The notes beneath the pieces are model-generated. The model was not told the DNA's origin. It saw only the letters and a list, made by a program, of their open reading frames with translations, and did no database searches. A stretch of DNA of 64,000 nt from Methylobacterium aerolatum (lineage in GTDB: Bacteria; Pseudomonadota; Alphaproteobacteria; Rhizobiales; Beijerinckiaceae), in assembly GCF_022179085.1 (NCBI RefSeq), contig NZ_BPQE01000002.1, forward strand, positions 1 through 64,000. The letters run 5' to 3'. A program made the translations under genes and the position numbers. Shown here piece after piece: positions 15,982 through 28,014 of the stretch (position 1 is its first letter; each line of letters starts with the position of its first letter).

Positions 15982-16761
15982 CTACTTCGCCGCCAGGGCG
16001 AGGTTGGCCACGTCGTCGAGATAGGCCCGGATGCGGTCCGCGTTGCTGCCGAAATCGCGGGGGCCGAGGCGCGAGGCGGAGCGCACGTCGATCCGCGCCC
16101 CGTCCGCGCGGGGGCGGACCCGCACGGTGACGTCGGCGGGCAGGTTGAGGAGGAGGCCGCGGGAGACCGCATCGATCCGGCCCTGGCCCATGCGGCCGCC
16201 GGGGCGGATGGCTTCCACGATCTGCCAGCGCCGCTTCACCGCCGCCTGCCGGGCCAGCTCGAAGGCTTGGTCGGCATCGATGTCGAGGGTCAGCGGTGCG
16301 ATCTGCGGGTAGGCCCGGCGCTGGGCCTCGCGGGCGGCCTTGCCCGGCTCGGGCGGATAGCGCCCCTCGCGGGCGGCGAAGGCGACGCGGGACCGGGAGA
16401 AGGCCGGCGGCGAATCCGGATCGGTGGAGATGTCGGCGACCGCCGGGAGCCGCACCCCGCGCAGGCCCGCATAGGCCGGATAGGCCAGGACGAGGATCGC
16501 CAGGAGAAGCCCTCCGAGGGCGGCCCCGAGGCCCCTCGCCCCGTCGATCCAGATCCGCACGAAGGCGAAGGCCGCCGCGAGGATCGCGAGCAGCGCCACG
16601 GCGAGCCCGGCCCCCAGGGCGGCCAGGGCGGCGTTCACGTCGGCCCGCGGATCGCGCACCACGAGGAGCGCGATGCCCGTCGCCAGCAGGGCGAACACCG
16701 CGAGTGACCGGGCCAGGGGGCCGGCGCGGGTGACGGGATCCTCGGCGAGCAGGCGGCGCAT
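15982..16761 (-). CDS. DUF1499 membrane protein
   Basis: A 259-residue protein with three N-terminal transmembrane helices (about 15-100) and a C-terminal DUF1499 domain beginning near ADISTDPDSPPAFSRSRVAF and including DVTVRVRPRADGARIDVRSASR. The domain is widespread in Alphaproteobacteria and plants with no assigned activity. The ATG at 16761 is preferred over an upstream in-frame start at 16869, since the extra segment is low complexity. It lies downstream of the AsmA-like gene on the same strand, 55 bases away, so the pair may be co-transcribed. Confidence 0.82.
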   Translation of the reverse strand: MRRLLAEDPVTRAGPLARSLAVFALLATGIALLVVRDPRADVNAALAALGAGLAVALLAILAAAFAFVRIWIDGARGLGAALGGLLLAILVLAYPAYAGLRGVRLPAVADISTDPDSPPAFSRSRVAFAAREGRYPPEPGKAAREAQRRAYPQIAPLTLDIDADQAFELARQAAVKRRWQIVEAIRPGGRMGQGRIDAVSRGLLLNLPADVTVRVRPRADGARIDVRSASRLGPRDFGSNADRIRAYLDDVANLALAAK

Positions 16762-16816
16762 GACGCTTTCTAGGGCCGAAAAGCTTGATGAACCCTGCGG
16801 TCGCGGGAAGCGGCCG

Positions 16817-18640
16817 TCACGGCGCGTAGGCCCGCGCGGGGGCCGGAAGGTCGAGCACCGCCGGGACATGGAACCCGCCGGGCATCCGGGCCTCGGTGGG
16901 GACGCGAATGGCGGGCTCGTCGGCGTCGCTCCGCCGACCCTGGGCGGTCAAGTCGTCCCACGGGCCGCTGATCGCGATGCGGATGCCCCGCCGGGCCTCC
17001 GCCGACTGCCGCGACGAAAGCAGGGCGACGAGATCGAGCCGCTGCTCCGGCAGGGAGACCTGCCCGCTCAGCGTCGCGGCCACGCCCGCCCCGCGCAGGT
17101 CGGCCTCGGCGATCTCCCCGATCCCGTCCGAGAACCGCAGGACCATCGCGGCTTTTTCGAAACCCGTCCGGCCGTTGCGGCGCGCGAGCGCCCCCGGCGC
17201 GAGATGGCCGTTGCGGTGGATGATGTCGGCGAGGTCGAGGCCGGAGAGGGCTCCGTCCTCGATGGCGACGTTCACCCGTCCTCCGACCCGCCCGATCAGT
17301 CCGGCGACGTCGCGGGCATGGCTGTCGAGGACGAAGGTGCCCTGCAGGGGGCCCGAGACCCACCGCGACGCCCCGAGATCGGCCATCAGCCCGCCGAGAT
17401 CGATCTGATCGACGCCGCCTTGGACCCGCAGGTCGGTCTCGGCGGGGTCGGCGCCCTTGGTGAGGGTCAGGCGGGCCTTCATCACGCCGCCCTTGAGGCG
17501 CGCCCGGTTGAGGGCGATCTCCAGCGCCGCGTCGCGGACGAGGACGCTCGCCGCGAGGTCGTCCATGGTGAGGGGGCCGACCCGGGCCTCGGTGGCGGAC
17601 ATGCGCAGGTCGAGGTCGCCGCGGGTGAGCGGTTCGAGGGCGACGGGGGCCGCGCCGTCGCCGAGCAGGGTGAGGAGGGCGCCGGTCAGCGGCCCGACAT
17701 CCAATCGGTCGGCGGCGAGGGTCGCCTGCACCGAGAGCCGCGGCACCTTGCCCGCCCCCAGGCTGAAGGCCCCCGCGCCTTCGAGGGTGGCGTTGCCGGT
17801 GCCGACCCGGACCACGGGCCAGGAGACCGCCCGGCCGTGGGTCTCGAAGCTGCCCTGGACGCTGAACGGTCCGGCGAGCGCCGCCAGGGGCGCATCCTGC
17901 CCGATCCACGCCAGGGTCCGCGACAGGGATTGCGTCTCGAACCGCGCCCGGCCGGCGAGGGTGACGGGGGCCTCGCCGTCCGCGTCGAGGGCGGCGGTCC
18001 CGTCGAGGGCGAGGCCGCCGTCCTCCCAGGCCAGCTCGGCGGCGAAGGGCGAGCGGCGCCCCTCCAGGAGATCGCCGCCGCGCAGGCGGGTGAGGGAGAG
18101 GCGGGCCGGCACGCCCCGCCAGTCGAGGGTCGCCCGCGCCGTGAGTGCCCCGCTCCACAGCGGCCACGCCACGTCGAGGTCGATGGCGCGGGCCTCGTCC
18201 CCGTCGCCGATCCGCGATCCTGCCAGGACGAGGCGCGGAGGGACGGCGCCCGCCCCGAAGCCCCGCCGCAGATGGGTGAGCGGGCCGCTCCAGGCGGCGA
18301 GGTCGGGCGAGAGGCGCGCCCGATCGAGACGGATCTCGCCGACCATGCCCCGTCCGGCGATCCAGCCGACCGGATCGAACTCGGCCGCCATGCGCTCCCC
18401 CTCGGCCAGCACCGCCCCGTCCGGCGCGGCGACCCGCACGCGCTCCAGGGTGAGTTTCGGCAGGGGGAGGACGCGCAGGGTCGCCGGCCCCTCGGCGGCC
18501 AAGCTGAGGCCGTAGGGGGCGAGCGTGCCGTTGGCCAGGGCGACCGCGCGCCCGTCCTTCAGCGGCCAGTCGCGAAGGCCCAGACCGGCGACGGCCAGTG
18601 CGCAGAACGCGAGGACGAGGATCGGGCGGCGTTGGGACAT
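16817..18640 (-). CDS. AsmA family protein
   Basis: A 607-residue protein with a single N-terminal transmembrane segment (PILVLAFCALAVAGLGL), then long repeated beta-rich AsmA-type segments (VLPLPKLTLERVRVAAPDG near the start) and the C-terminal AsmA signature with GRVNVAIEDGALSGLDLADI. AsmA proteins are related to chorein-type lipid transfer proteins and affect outer-membrane lipid and protein assembly. The start at 18640 places MSQRRP just before the membrane helix; an in-frame Met at 18676 is also possible. Confidence 0.86.
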   Translation of the reverse strand: MSQRRPILVLAFCALAVAGLGLRDWPLKDGRAVALANGTLAPYGLSLAAEGPATLRVLPLPKLTLERVRVAAPDGAVLAEGERMAAEFDPVGWIAGRGMVGEIRLDRARLSPDLAAWSGPLTHLRRGFGAGAVPPRLVLAGSRIGDGDEARAIDLDVAWPLWSGALTARATLDWRGVPARLSLTRLRGGDLLEGRRSPFAAELAWEDGGLALDGTAALDADGEAPVTLAGRARFETQSLSRTLAWIGQDAPLAALAGPFSVQGSFETHGRAVSWPVVRVGTGNATLEGAGAFSLGAGKVPRLSVQATLAADRLDVGPLTGALLTLLGDGAAPVALEPLTRGDLDLRMSATEARVGPLTMDDLAASVLVRDAALEIALNRARLKGGVMKARLTLTKGADPAETDLRVQGGVDQIDLGGLMADLGASRWVSGPLQGTFVLDSHARDVAGLIGRVGGRVNVAIEDGALSGLDLADIIHRNGHLAPGALARRNGRTGFEKAAMVLRFSDGIGEIAEADLRGAGVAATLSGQVSLPEQRLDLVALLSSRQSAEARRGIRIAISGPWDDLTAQGRRSDADEPAIRVPTEARMPGGFHVPAVLDLPAPARAYAP

Positions 18641-18715
18641 CAGGCTCCGGACGGAAGCCACGGGTGCCGGCCGCACCGGCGGATCCGCGCCGGCGCAGCC
18701 CGGCAGGGCTCGTCG

Positions 18716-19036
18716 ATGACCGAACCCCTTAACCCTTTCTGGAGCCCGTGTCTGCCCGAGGAGCCGGACGGGCCGCGGAAGCTGTGGTTCGAGCTGTGGT
18801 TAGCCGGCATCGCGGGCGATCCGCCGCAGGGGCGATGCCGCGCGGGCGTGACGGAACGGCGTGGCTGCCGCTCGGACAGAGCTCTGCCACTGGACCCCGG
18901 CGCCGGAATCGAAGACACGGGTCCGGCTTATGCATACCGCGATGCCGGATGGCAGGCGGGAGGAAGGACGGTTCGATGCGGAAGGTTCACAAGGGTGCGA
19001 CGGAGGCGCTGGCCGGCCTCCTGCGCGACGACATGA
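18716..19036 (+). CDS. Doubtful ORF upstream of the CoA-transferase genes
   Basis: A frame starting MTEPLNPFWSPCLPEEPDG and then KLWFELWLAG looks protein-like for about 45 residues and then becomes Arg-rich, running 61 bases into the next gene in another frame. It may be a short real gene, a decayed remnant, or chance. I include it because it is the only coding-like signal in the 335-base gap between AsmA and the CoA-transferase operon. Confidence 0.22.
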   Translation: MTEPLNPFWSPCLPEEPDGPRKLWFELWLAGIAGDPPQGRCRAGVTERRGCRSDRALPLDPGAGIEDTGPAYAYRDAGWQAGGRTVRCGRFTRVRRRRWPASCATT

Positions 19037-19716
19037 TGATCATGTGCGGCGGCTTCGGCCTCTGCGGCATCCCGGACGAACTCATCGACGCGGTGCAGGC
19101 CTCCGGCGTGAAGGGCCTCACCATCGTGTCGAACAACGCCGGCATCGACGGCGTGGGCCTCGGCAAGCTCCTGGAGACCCGGCAGGTCGCCAAGATGATC
19201 TCGTCCTACGTGGGCGAGAACAAGGAATTCGCCCGGCAGTACCTCGGCGGCGAACTCGAGATCGAGTTCAACCCGCAGGGCACGCTGGCCGAGCGCATCC
19301 GCGCGGGCGGGGCGGGCATCCCGGCCTTCTTCACCAAGACCGGCTTCGGCACCAAGGTGGCCGAGGGCAAGGAGACCCGCGAATTCGACGGCGAGAACTA
19401 CGTGATGGAGCGCGGCCTGTTCGCCGACCTCGCCATCGTCCACGCCCATACCGGGGACACCGAGGGGAACCTGCGCTACCGGATGACCGCGCGCAACTTC
19501 AACCCGATGATGGCGACCGCCGCCAAGGTCACCGTCGCGCAGGTCGAGCACCTCGTCCAGCCGGGCGAGATCGACCCGGACACGATCCACACCCCCGGCA
19601 TCTTCGTGAAGCGCATCATCGCGGTGAACACCGGCGAGAAGCGCATCGAGCAGCGCACCACCCGCAAGCGCGGCGACGCGACCCCGGCGGCCGCGGCCGG
19701 CGGCGGCACGCACTGA
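18976..19716 (+). CDS. 3-oxoacid CoA-transferase subunit A
   Basis: A 246-residue class I CoA-transferase alpha subunit. It has the GGFGLCGIPDELI glycine-rich region, SNNAGIDGVGLGKLL, NPQGTLAERIRAGGAGIPAF and a closing GIFVKRIIAV. Together with the beta subunit it moves CoA from succinyl-CoA to acetoacetate or a related 3-oxoacid, in ketone body or poly-hydroxybutyrate metabolism. AGGAAGG lies upstream of the ATG at 18976. The beta subunit follows after a 146-base gap filled by a long palindrome. The exact 3-oxoacid (acetoacetate or 3-oxoadipate) is not decided by sequence. Confidence 0.92.
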   Translation: MRKVHKGATEALAGLLRDDMMIMCGGFGLCGIPDELIDAVQASGVKGLTIVSNNAGIDGVGLGKLLETRQVAKMISSYVGENKEFARQYLGGELEIEFNPQGTLAERIRAGGAGIPAFFTKTGFGTKVAEGKETREFDGENYVMERGLFADLAIVHAHTGDTEGNLRYRMTARNFNPMMATAAKVTVAQVEHLVQPGEIDPDTIHTPGIFVKRIIAVNTGEKRIEQRTTRKRGDATPAAAAGGGTH

Positions 19717-19724
19717 CAGACATT

Positions 19725-19838
19725 CTCCCCTCCCCCCTTGCGGGGAGGGGCCGGGGGTGGGGGTGGTGCCGGACGAAGCTCGGCGGTGCCTCCTGAGCCG
19801 CCCCCACCCCTTACCCCTCCCCGCAAGGGGGAGGGGAA
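19725..19838. repeat. Long imperfect palindrome between the CoA-transferase subunit genes
   Basis: The left arm (19725-19762) and right arm (19800-19838) are near-perfect inverted copies of about 36 bases rich in CCCCTCCCC and its complement, enclosing about 37 bases. Each arm itself contains a small hairpin around TTGC. It fits a two-headed REP-type element inside an operon and would form a strong mRNA hairpin between the two cistrons. Confidence 0.8.
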
Positions 19839-19862
19839 ACCCATTCCGTCAGGAGTCTCGAT

Positions 19863-20522
19863 ATGGCCTGGACCCGCGAGCAGATGGCGGCGCGCGCCGC
19901 CAAGGAGCTGGAAGACGGCTTCTATGTGAACCTCGGCATCGGCATCCCGACGCTGGTGTCGAACTACATCCCCGATGGCATGTCGGTGCAGTTGCAATCC
20001 GAGAACGGGATGCTCGGCATGGGCCCCTTCCCCTACGAGGGCGAGGAGGACCCGGACCTGATCAACGCCGGCAAGCAGACCATCACCGCCCTGCCGACCA
20101 CGAGCTACTTCTCCTCGGCCGATTCCTTCGGGATGATCCGCGGCGGGCACATCAACCTGTCCATCCTCGGCGCCATGCAGGTGGCCCAGAACGGCGACCT
20201 CGCCAACTGGATGATCCCCGGCAAGATGGTGAAGGGCATGGGCGGCGCCATGGACCTCGTGGCCGGCGTCAAGCGCGTCGTCGTCGTGATGGAGCACGTC
20301 GCCAAGAACAAGGACGGCAGCGAGAGCGCCAAGCTCCTCAAGACCTGCGACCTGCCGCTCACAGGCACGCAGGTGGTGGATCTGGTGATCACCGATCTCG
20401 GCGTCTTCACCATCGACAAGAAGGGCGACGGCGGCATGACCCTGATCGAACTCGCCGACGGCGTAAGCGAGGAGGACATCCGCGCCAAGACCGAAGGTGA
20501 GTACAAGGTCGGGCTGAAGTAA
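19863..20522 (+). CDS. 3-oxoacid CoA-transferase subunit B
   Basis: A 219-residue beta subunit of class I CoA-transferase. The catalytic Glu that forms the enzyme-CoA thioester is in [11 protein letters not shown], and the family features [15 protein letters not shown] and [15 protein letters not shown] are present. It pairs with the alpha subunit upstream. A weak CAGGAG precedes the ATG. The intervening palindrome may adjust the relative amounts of the subunits. Confidence 0.93.
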   Translation: MAWTREQMAARAAKELEDGFYVNLGIGIPTLVSNYIPDGMSVQLQSENGMLGMGPFPYEGEEDPDLINAGKQTITALPTTSYFSSADSFGMIRGGHINLSILGAMQVAQNGDLANWMIPGKMVKGMGGAMDLVAGVKRVVVVMEHVAKNKDGSESAKLLKTCDLPLTGTQVVDLVITDLGVFTIDKKGDGGMTLIELADGVSEEDIRAKTEGEYKVGLK

Positions 20523-20531
20523 GGACGGAAA

Positions 20532-20700
20532 CCCGTCGCCCCGCTTGCGGGGAGAGGGCCGCGACGACCTCGTCGTCGGCGCGGCGAGGCGGCAACTGAA
20601 GTGAGGGGGCGTACCGGAGGAGTCTCGTCCTGCCAGCCCCCTCACCTCCGTTTCGGCTTCGCCTCCATTTCCCCGCAGGAGGGGAAAGGAGACGGCGAGA
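20532..20700. repeat. REP-like intergenic element after the CoA-transferase operon
   Basis: Contains a CCCCGCTTGCGGGG hairpin at the left, GTGAGGGGGC and its complement GCCCCCTCAC in the middle and CCCCGCAGGAGGGG at the right. The complementary arms resemble the palindrome inside the operon. It probably doubles as the convergent transcription end. Confidence 0.55.
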
Positions 20701-20702
20701 CA

Positions 20703-21383
20703 TCACATCGGCGGGGTCAGGCCGTCCTTGCCGACCGCGACCAGCTTGCCGTCGAGCTTGCCGCCGGTCTTATCGACCACCGCGAACACCTTCGCGCCGG
20801 GCTTGAGGGCGCTGTTGTCCGCAGGCTCAAAGGCGACGATGGGGGCGGAGGACGGGACGACGATCTGCTTGGAGCCGTCCTTGTCGTAGGCAACCGTGAG
20901 CGTGCGCTCGCCGCCGGTCGCCTTGTCGGCCTTGACCGTGCCGTTGGTCATCGCGCTCTTCACCTTCGGACCGCCGGAGGTCTCGGCCTTCACGGTGCCG
21001 TTGGTCATGGCGCTCTTCACCTTGGAGCCGGTGCCGGCCGTGTGGTCGGTGATGGCGTCCCAGGCGTAGTGGCCCTCGCCGGTGCCGCGCATCGCCTCGG
21101 GGAACAGCACCACCTCCAGCGCCGTCATCGGGTTCTCGCCCTTGGTGGCGGTGCCGATGAAGGTGCCTTCCTTGATCTGGTCGAGGCTCGACGGAACCAC
21201 GGACACGACCTTTGCGCCGGTGAGCGCGATGGTCTCGGTGCCGGTCTCGGTCTTCAGGGTGAGCGAGCTGGCATCGGCCTTGTCGATCGTGCCGCGCACG
21301 CGCTCCAGCGCGGAGGCGGCGGTCACGCCCGCGAGGCCGATCAGGCCGGCGGCGGCGAGGCGGAGGGTGAGGTTCTTGCGCAT
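20703..21383 (-). CDS. Secreted protein with duplicated KVKSAMTNGTVKA motif (paralogue 1)
   Basis: A 226-residue exported protein (signal AAAGLIGLAGVTAASA). A DUF5666-like first half (VRGTIDKADASSLTLKTETG, then ALTGAKVVSVVPSSLDQIKEG) is followed by ATKGENPMTALEVVLFPEAM. The motif KVKSAMTNGTVKA occurs twice in tandem near residues 135-165, and the protein ends VAVGKDGLTPPM. A paralogue lies immediately upstream with the same architecture. Function is unknown; the repeated small beta domains suggest a periplasmic binding or scaffold role. Confidence 0.75.
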   Translation of the reverse strand: MRKNLTLRLAAAGLIGLAGVTAASALERVRGTIDKADASSLTLKTETGTETIALTGAKVVSVVPSSLDQIKEGTFIGTATKGENPMTALEVVLFPEAMRGTGEGHYAWDAITDHTAGTGSKVKSAMTNGTVKAETSGGPKVKSAMTNGTVKADKATGGERTLTVAYDKDGSKQIVVPSSAPIVAFEPADNSALKPGAKVFAVVDKTGGKLDGKLVAVGKDGLTPPM

Positions 21384-21430
21384 CAGCGGGTCTCCATTCG
21401 AGGATTGGGGGCAGCCGGACCGGCCCGGGA

Positions 21431-22135
21431 TCACATCGGCGGGGTCAGACCGTCCTTACCGACGGCCACGCGGGAGGCGGTGAAGCCGCCCTCGTTGCGG
21501 GTGCCGACGACGAAGACCTTGGCGCCCGCGCTCAGGGCGGTCCGGCCGGCCGGCTCGAAGGTGACGACCGGCGCCGTATGCGGCACGACGATCGTGCTCG
21601 ACTGGCCGCCGCCGTAGTTCACGGTGAGGATGCGCGTCCCGTCCTTGGCGGCGTCGGACTTGACCGTGCCGTTGGTCATCGCGCTCTTGACCCTCGGGCC
21701 GCCGGTGCTGCCGGTCGTCTCGGCCTTCACGGTGCCGTTGGTCATGGCACTCTTCACCTTGGGGCCGCCGCCGGCGGTCGTGTCGGTGATCTCGTCCCAG
21801 GCGTACTGGCCCTCGCCGGTTCCGCGCATCGCCTCGGGGAACAGCACCACTTCCAGGGCCGTCATCGGGTTCTCGCCCTTGGTGGCGGTGCCGATGAAGG
21901 TGCCTTCCTTGATCTGATCCAGGCTGGCCGGGACCACCCAGGAGATCTTGGCGTCGTCCTTCAGCGCGACCTTCTCGATCTGGCCATCGCGGGTCTTCAG
22001 GGTGAGGGCCGTCGGCTCGATGGATTCGATGGTTCCGCGCAGGCGCTCGGGCGCAGCGGCGTGAACCGGTGACACGATGCTGGCCGCGCCTGAGGCGATG
22101 ACGCCCGCGAGCATCATCCTCGAGAAGACAGACAT
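21431..22135 (-). CDS. Secreted protein with duplicated KVKSAMTNGTVKA motif (paralogue 2)
   Basis: A 234-residue paralogue of the next gene, with a signal peptide (GVIASGAASIVSPVHA) and the same order of segments: LRGTIESIEPTALTLKTRDG, SLDQIKEGTFIGTATKGENP, two KSAMTNGTVK motifs and the identical end VAVGKDGLTPPM. DNA identity in the central part is very high, showing a recent tandem duplication or gene conversion, while the signal peptides and N-termini differ. The gap between the pair is 47 bases. Function unknown. Confidence 0.75.
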   Translation of the reverse strand: MSVFSRMMLAGVIASGAASIVSPVHAAAPERLRGTIESIEPTALTLKTRDGQIEKVALKDDAKISWVVPASLDQIKEGTFIGTATKGENPMTALEVVLFPEAMRGTGEGQYAWDEITDTTAGGGPKVKSAMTNGTVKAETTGSTGGPRVKSAMTNGTVKSDAAKDGTRILTVNYGGGQSSTIVVPHTAPVVTFEPAGRTALSAGAKVFVVGTRNEGGFTASRVAVGKDGLTPPM

Positions 22136-22265
22136 GGGCTTTGTCCTGGTTACGGGGCCAGGAGATGGGGCGGGCTGCCCACAAAACAAGTTTGTGCGCG
22201 ATTGATAAGTGTCATCTGAGAGAACGCGGCCGCGGCCCGCGGTCCCGGCCGTCGACGGCGGGCAT

Positions 22266-22297
22266 GAAAAAGGGGCGGCGCCCTCCGGCGCCGCCCC
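22266..22297 (-). terminator. Rho-independent terminator of acnA
   Basis: On the minus strand GGGGCGGCGCC, a short loop and GGCGCCGCCCC are followed by TTTTT, 24 bases beyond the aconitase stop codon. Confidence 0.85.
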
Positions 22298-22320
22298 CCG
22301 ATCGTCGGTCCGCGTGATGC

Positions 22321-25020
<2,700 letters not shown>

Positions 25021-25056
25021 GGCTGGTCGTATCCTCGCTGCGAAATGATCGAACAC

Positions 25057-25514
25057 GCGCAGGCATAACCCGCGCCACGAAGGTGTTCGGCCTGTGAAGC
25101 GCCCGACGGGCGCGCGCCGCCCCGGGAGTGCCCGGATCGAACGGTGCGCGGGGGGCGATTTGGACGCCCTGAATGCCGCGCGGCGCAGCCGTGGCTCGTA
25201 TAGAACGTTTCGAATCTGGCGGCTACCGGCCTGTGATGACAGGCGCGGGAGGGTGTCGTGCTCAGGGATGGGTGAGCAGCCGCGCCGCCTGCTCCTCTCT
25301 GCGGGGAGCGTTGCGAGACGCGGTCGTCGCTTCCGATTCCGCGCTCCACGTCATCCTGGGAGACTGGCCGGGAAGGTCCGGGCGGCCCATGAAGCCCGAC
25401 GCGTCTTTGCGAGCGGAGCGAAGACGGAGGGGCAACAACCTTTCCGGCCAGACATTTAGGACGAGGACGAGGCTGGTACTGTGTTACCCGCCCCCCTGCG
25501 GGGTGGATGTGGGG
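25057..25514. other. Intergenic stretch with no recognised gene
   Basis: About 460 bases between the start of aconitase and the end of the TPR lipoprotein gene. Open frames here have no protein-like composition, and I found no RNA gene or strong hairpin. It must carry the aconitase promoter on the minus strand. Confidence 0.5.
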
Positions 25515-26324
25515 TCAGCCCCGCTGTGCGCGGGCCAATCCGTCCTTGAACCGGTTCGGGGACGCCGCGAGGCGGCGGAGCGCTGCGACGTTGGAGGCCG
25601 CCTCCTGCGGGCCCATATCCTGCCGCAGCACGGCCTCGGCCTCCTCGTACCGGCCCCTGAGGCCGAGGACGAGGGCGAGGTTCGCCCGCATCTTCGCATC
25701 GGCGCCCGGCAGCGAGACGGCGAGCCGCATGGTCTCCTCGGCCCGGTCGAGGTTGCGCGAGAGGGCGTAGGACAGGCCGAGATTCGAGAGGAGCGACGGC
25801 TCGTTCGGGCGGATCTTGAGGGCCGCCTCGTAGAAGCCCTGGGCGGCGGCCTGATCGCCGAGCTGCGCCGAGGCCGAGCCTTCCGCCGAGAGGACGCGCC
25901 AATCCGGGTTGGCGGGGGAGTGGGCGTTGGCCAGCACCTCCAGCGCCTCCCGGTAGCGTCCGGCCTCCACCAGGGACTTGCCGTAGGCCGCGAGGATCTG
26001 CGTGTCCTTCGGGTTGCGCAGCGCCGCCTGTTGCAGCACCGCGCTCGCTTGGTTGACCTGATCCGTAGCCCGCAGGGCGCGGGCGTAGCGGAAGGCGGTG
26101 CGCGGATCGCCGGGATTGGCCTTGTAGGCTTCGGACAGGCCGTCGAGGTCGCGCCGGGCCGCCGAAGCCGCCGCGGAGGCGCCGGTCTCGCCGATGGATC
26201 CGGTGGTCTCCACGGAATCGGTGTTGCAGGCCCCAAGGCCGAGGGCGATGACGGCGACGGCGGCGAGCCCCCGCAGGCCGCTCGCCGCCGGGAGACGCTC
26301 GGTCCGGACCGGGGCCGCTCTCAT
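25515..26324 (-). CDS. Tetratricopeptide-repeat lipoprotein (TadD-like)
   Basis: A 269-residue protein with a lipoprotein signal (VIALGLGAC) followed by TPR units from about 65 to 250 (YKANPGDPRTAFRYARALR, ALRNPKDTQILAAYGKSLVE, ALKIRPNEPSLLSNLGLSYA). Composition and length resemble TadD, the pilotin-like lipoprotein of Flp/Tad pilus systems, but no tad genes lie nearby, so the link is only by similarity. The start at 26324 puts MRAAPVRTER before the hydrophobic core. Confidence 0.83.
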   Translation of the reverse strand: MRAAPVRTERLPAASGLRGLAAVAVIALGLGACNTDSVETTGSIGETGASAAASAARRDLDGLSEAYKANPGDPRTAFRYARALRATDQVNQASAVLQQAALRNPKDTQILAAYGKSLVEAGRYREALEVLANAHSPANPDWRVLSAEGSASAQLGDQAAAQGFYEAALKIRPNEPSLLSNLGLSYALSRNLDRAEETMRLAVSLPGADAKMRANLALVLGLRGRYEEAEAVLRQDMGPQEAASNVAALRRLAASPNRFKDGLARAQRG

Positions 26325-26468
26325 GGTACGCTCCACACTCAGCAAACGGCGGGGACGGGAGGGATGCGCCCCGGGCGCTTCTCCGTCCCGAAGTCAGGGT
26401 GATAAGGCGTTAAGCCTAATCCGGGGTTAAGGGGCGGCCGTGCGGCCCCCGCCGGGCGTGGAGGACAC

Positions 26469-27872
26469 ATGAGCGACGCCGCCGCCGACGCGGACCCATC
26501 CGCGACCATCGCCGAACTCCTACCCGCGGGAAGCGACGGGACCCCGGTGGTCTGCGTCCCGGCCTCGGGGTGGGAGGCGGGCCTGGCTCCGGCGGAGCGG
26601 GCCTTCGCCTGGGCCACGGGCTTCACCGGCAAGGCCGGGAGCGTCGCCTACCTGCCGGCGCCGGACGGGGGGCTGGCGCGGGTGCTGTTCGGCCTCGGCG
26701 ACCCCGGCGCCCCCGGAGCCGACCCCTTCGTGGCGGGCCGCCTGCCGGGCCTCATGCAACCGGGCGTCTACAGGCTGGAGGGCGCGCCCGACCCGGCGAC
26801 GGCGGCGCTGGCATGGCTCCTCGGCAGCTATCGGTACGACCGGTATCGCACCGCCGACAAGGCCATGGCCTGCCTCGTCGCCCCCGAGGGCGTCGACGCG
26901 GCGGAGATCACCCGGATCGCCCGCGCCGTCGCGATGGGCCGCGACCTCGTCAACACCCCCGCCAACGACCTCGGCCCGGCCGAGATCGAGGCGGCGGCCC
27001 GGACCGTGGCGGAGCGGCACGGGGCCGCGATCACCGTGGTGAGCGGCGCCGATCTCGCCCGCGAGTATCCCCTCGTCCACGCCGTCGGCGCGGCGGCGGC
27101 GCGGGCGCCCCGGCTCATCGACATCTCCTGGGGAGACGACGCCGCGCCGAGGGTCACCCTGGTCGGCAAGGGCGTTGCCTTCGATACGGGCGGGCTCGAC
27201 ATCAAGCCCTCCTCGGCCATGCTGCTGATGAAGAAGGACATGGGCGGTGCCGCCGTGGCCCTCGCGGCCGCCGACATGGTGATGGGCGCCGGGCTCCGGG
27301 TGCGCCTGCGGGTGCTGATTCCGGCGGTCGAGAATGCCGTGGCCGGCAACGCCTTCCGCCCCGGCGACGTGCTGCGCAGCCGGGCGGGGCTTTCCGTAGA
27401 GATCGGCAACACCGACGCCGAGGGCCGCCTGATCCTGGCCGACGCCCTCGCCCTGGCCGAGGCCGACGACCCGGCGCTGATCCTCGACTTCTCGACGCTC
27501 ACGGGGGCCGCCCGCACCGCGCTGGGCCCCGACCTCCCGGCCTTCTTCACGGAGGACGAGGACCTCGCCGCCTCCGTCGCTCAAGCCGCGGCCAGGGCGC
27601 ACGATCCGGTTTGGCGGCTGCCCCTGCACCGGCCCTATGCCAGCCTGCTCGATTCGAAGATCGCGGACCTCAACAACGTCTCGAACGGCCCCTTCGCCGG
27701 GGCGATCACCGCCGCCCTGTTCCTGCGGCGCTTCGCGCCGAAGACCAAGCGCCACGGCCACTTCGACCTCTACGGCTGGAACCCCTCCACCAAGCCGGGC
27801 CGTCCGGAGGGCGGTGAGGTGCAGACCGCGCGGCTGGCCTACGACCTGTTGAAGTCCCTGTACGGGGGGTGA
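26469..27872 (+). CDS. Leucyl aminopeptidase family protein (M17)
   Basis: A 467-residue cytosolic metallopeptidase. The M17 catalytic domain shows VGKGVAFDTGGLDIKPSS (Lys and Asp ligands), MKKDMGGAA and the signature NTDAEGRLILADAL, with two-metal ligands Asp and Glu. The N-terminal macro-like domain is shorter and divergent from PepA. The enzyme removes N-terminal residues from peptides. It stands alone. Confidence 0.92.
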   Translation: MSDAAADADPSATIAELLPAGSDGTPVVCVPASGWEAGLAPAERAFAWATGFTGKAGSVAYLPAPDGGLARVLFGLGDPGAPGADPFVAGRLPGLMQPGVYRLEGAPDPATAALAWLLGSYRYDRYRTADKAMACLVAPEGVDAAEITRIARAVAMGRDLVNTPANDLGPAEIEAAARTVAERHGAAITVVSGADLAREYPLVHAVGAAAARAPRLIDISWGDDAAPRVTLVGKGVAFDTGGLDIKPSSAMLLMKKDMGGAAVALAAADMVMGAGLRVRLRVLIPAVENAVAGNAFRPGDVLRSRAGLSVEIGNTDAEGRLILADALALAEADDPALILDFSTLTGAARTALGPDLPAFFTEDEDLAASVAQAAARAHDPVWRLPLHRPYASLLDSKIADLNNVSNGPFAGAITAALFLRRFAPKTKRHGHFDLYGWNPSTKPGRPEGGEVQTARLAYDLLKSLYGG

Positions 27873-28014
27873 TGGCTGGGTCGCGCTTTCGGTGCCGCCT
27901 CACGCCGGTGAACCAGCTTGAGGGTTCCAGAACGTTGCCCGTTTTTCGCGCCGCCGCTTCGTCGTTCTGAACGACATCGAAGCAATGACGGCAGGTGAAG
28001 CAATCGTGGAACGG

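Noticed and set aside
25094-25459. A 121-codon open frame upstream of aconitase
   Set aside because: Arg-rich, no ribosome-binding site, no recognisable fold, and it overlaps the place where the aconitase promoter must lie.
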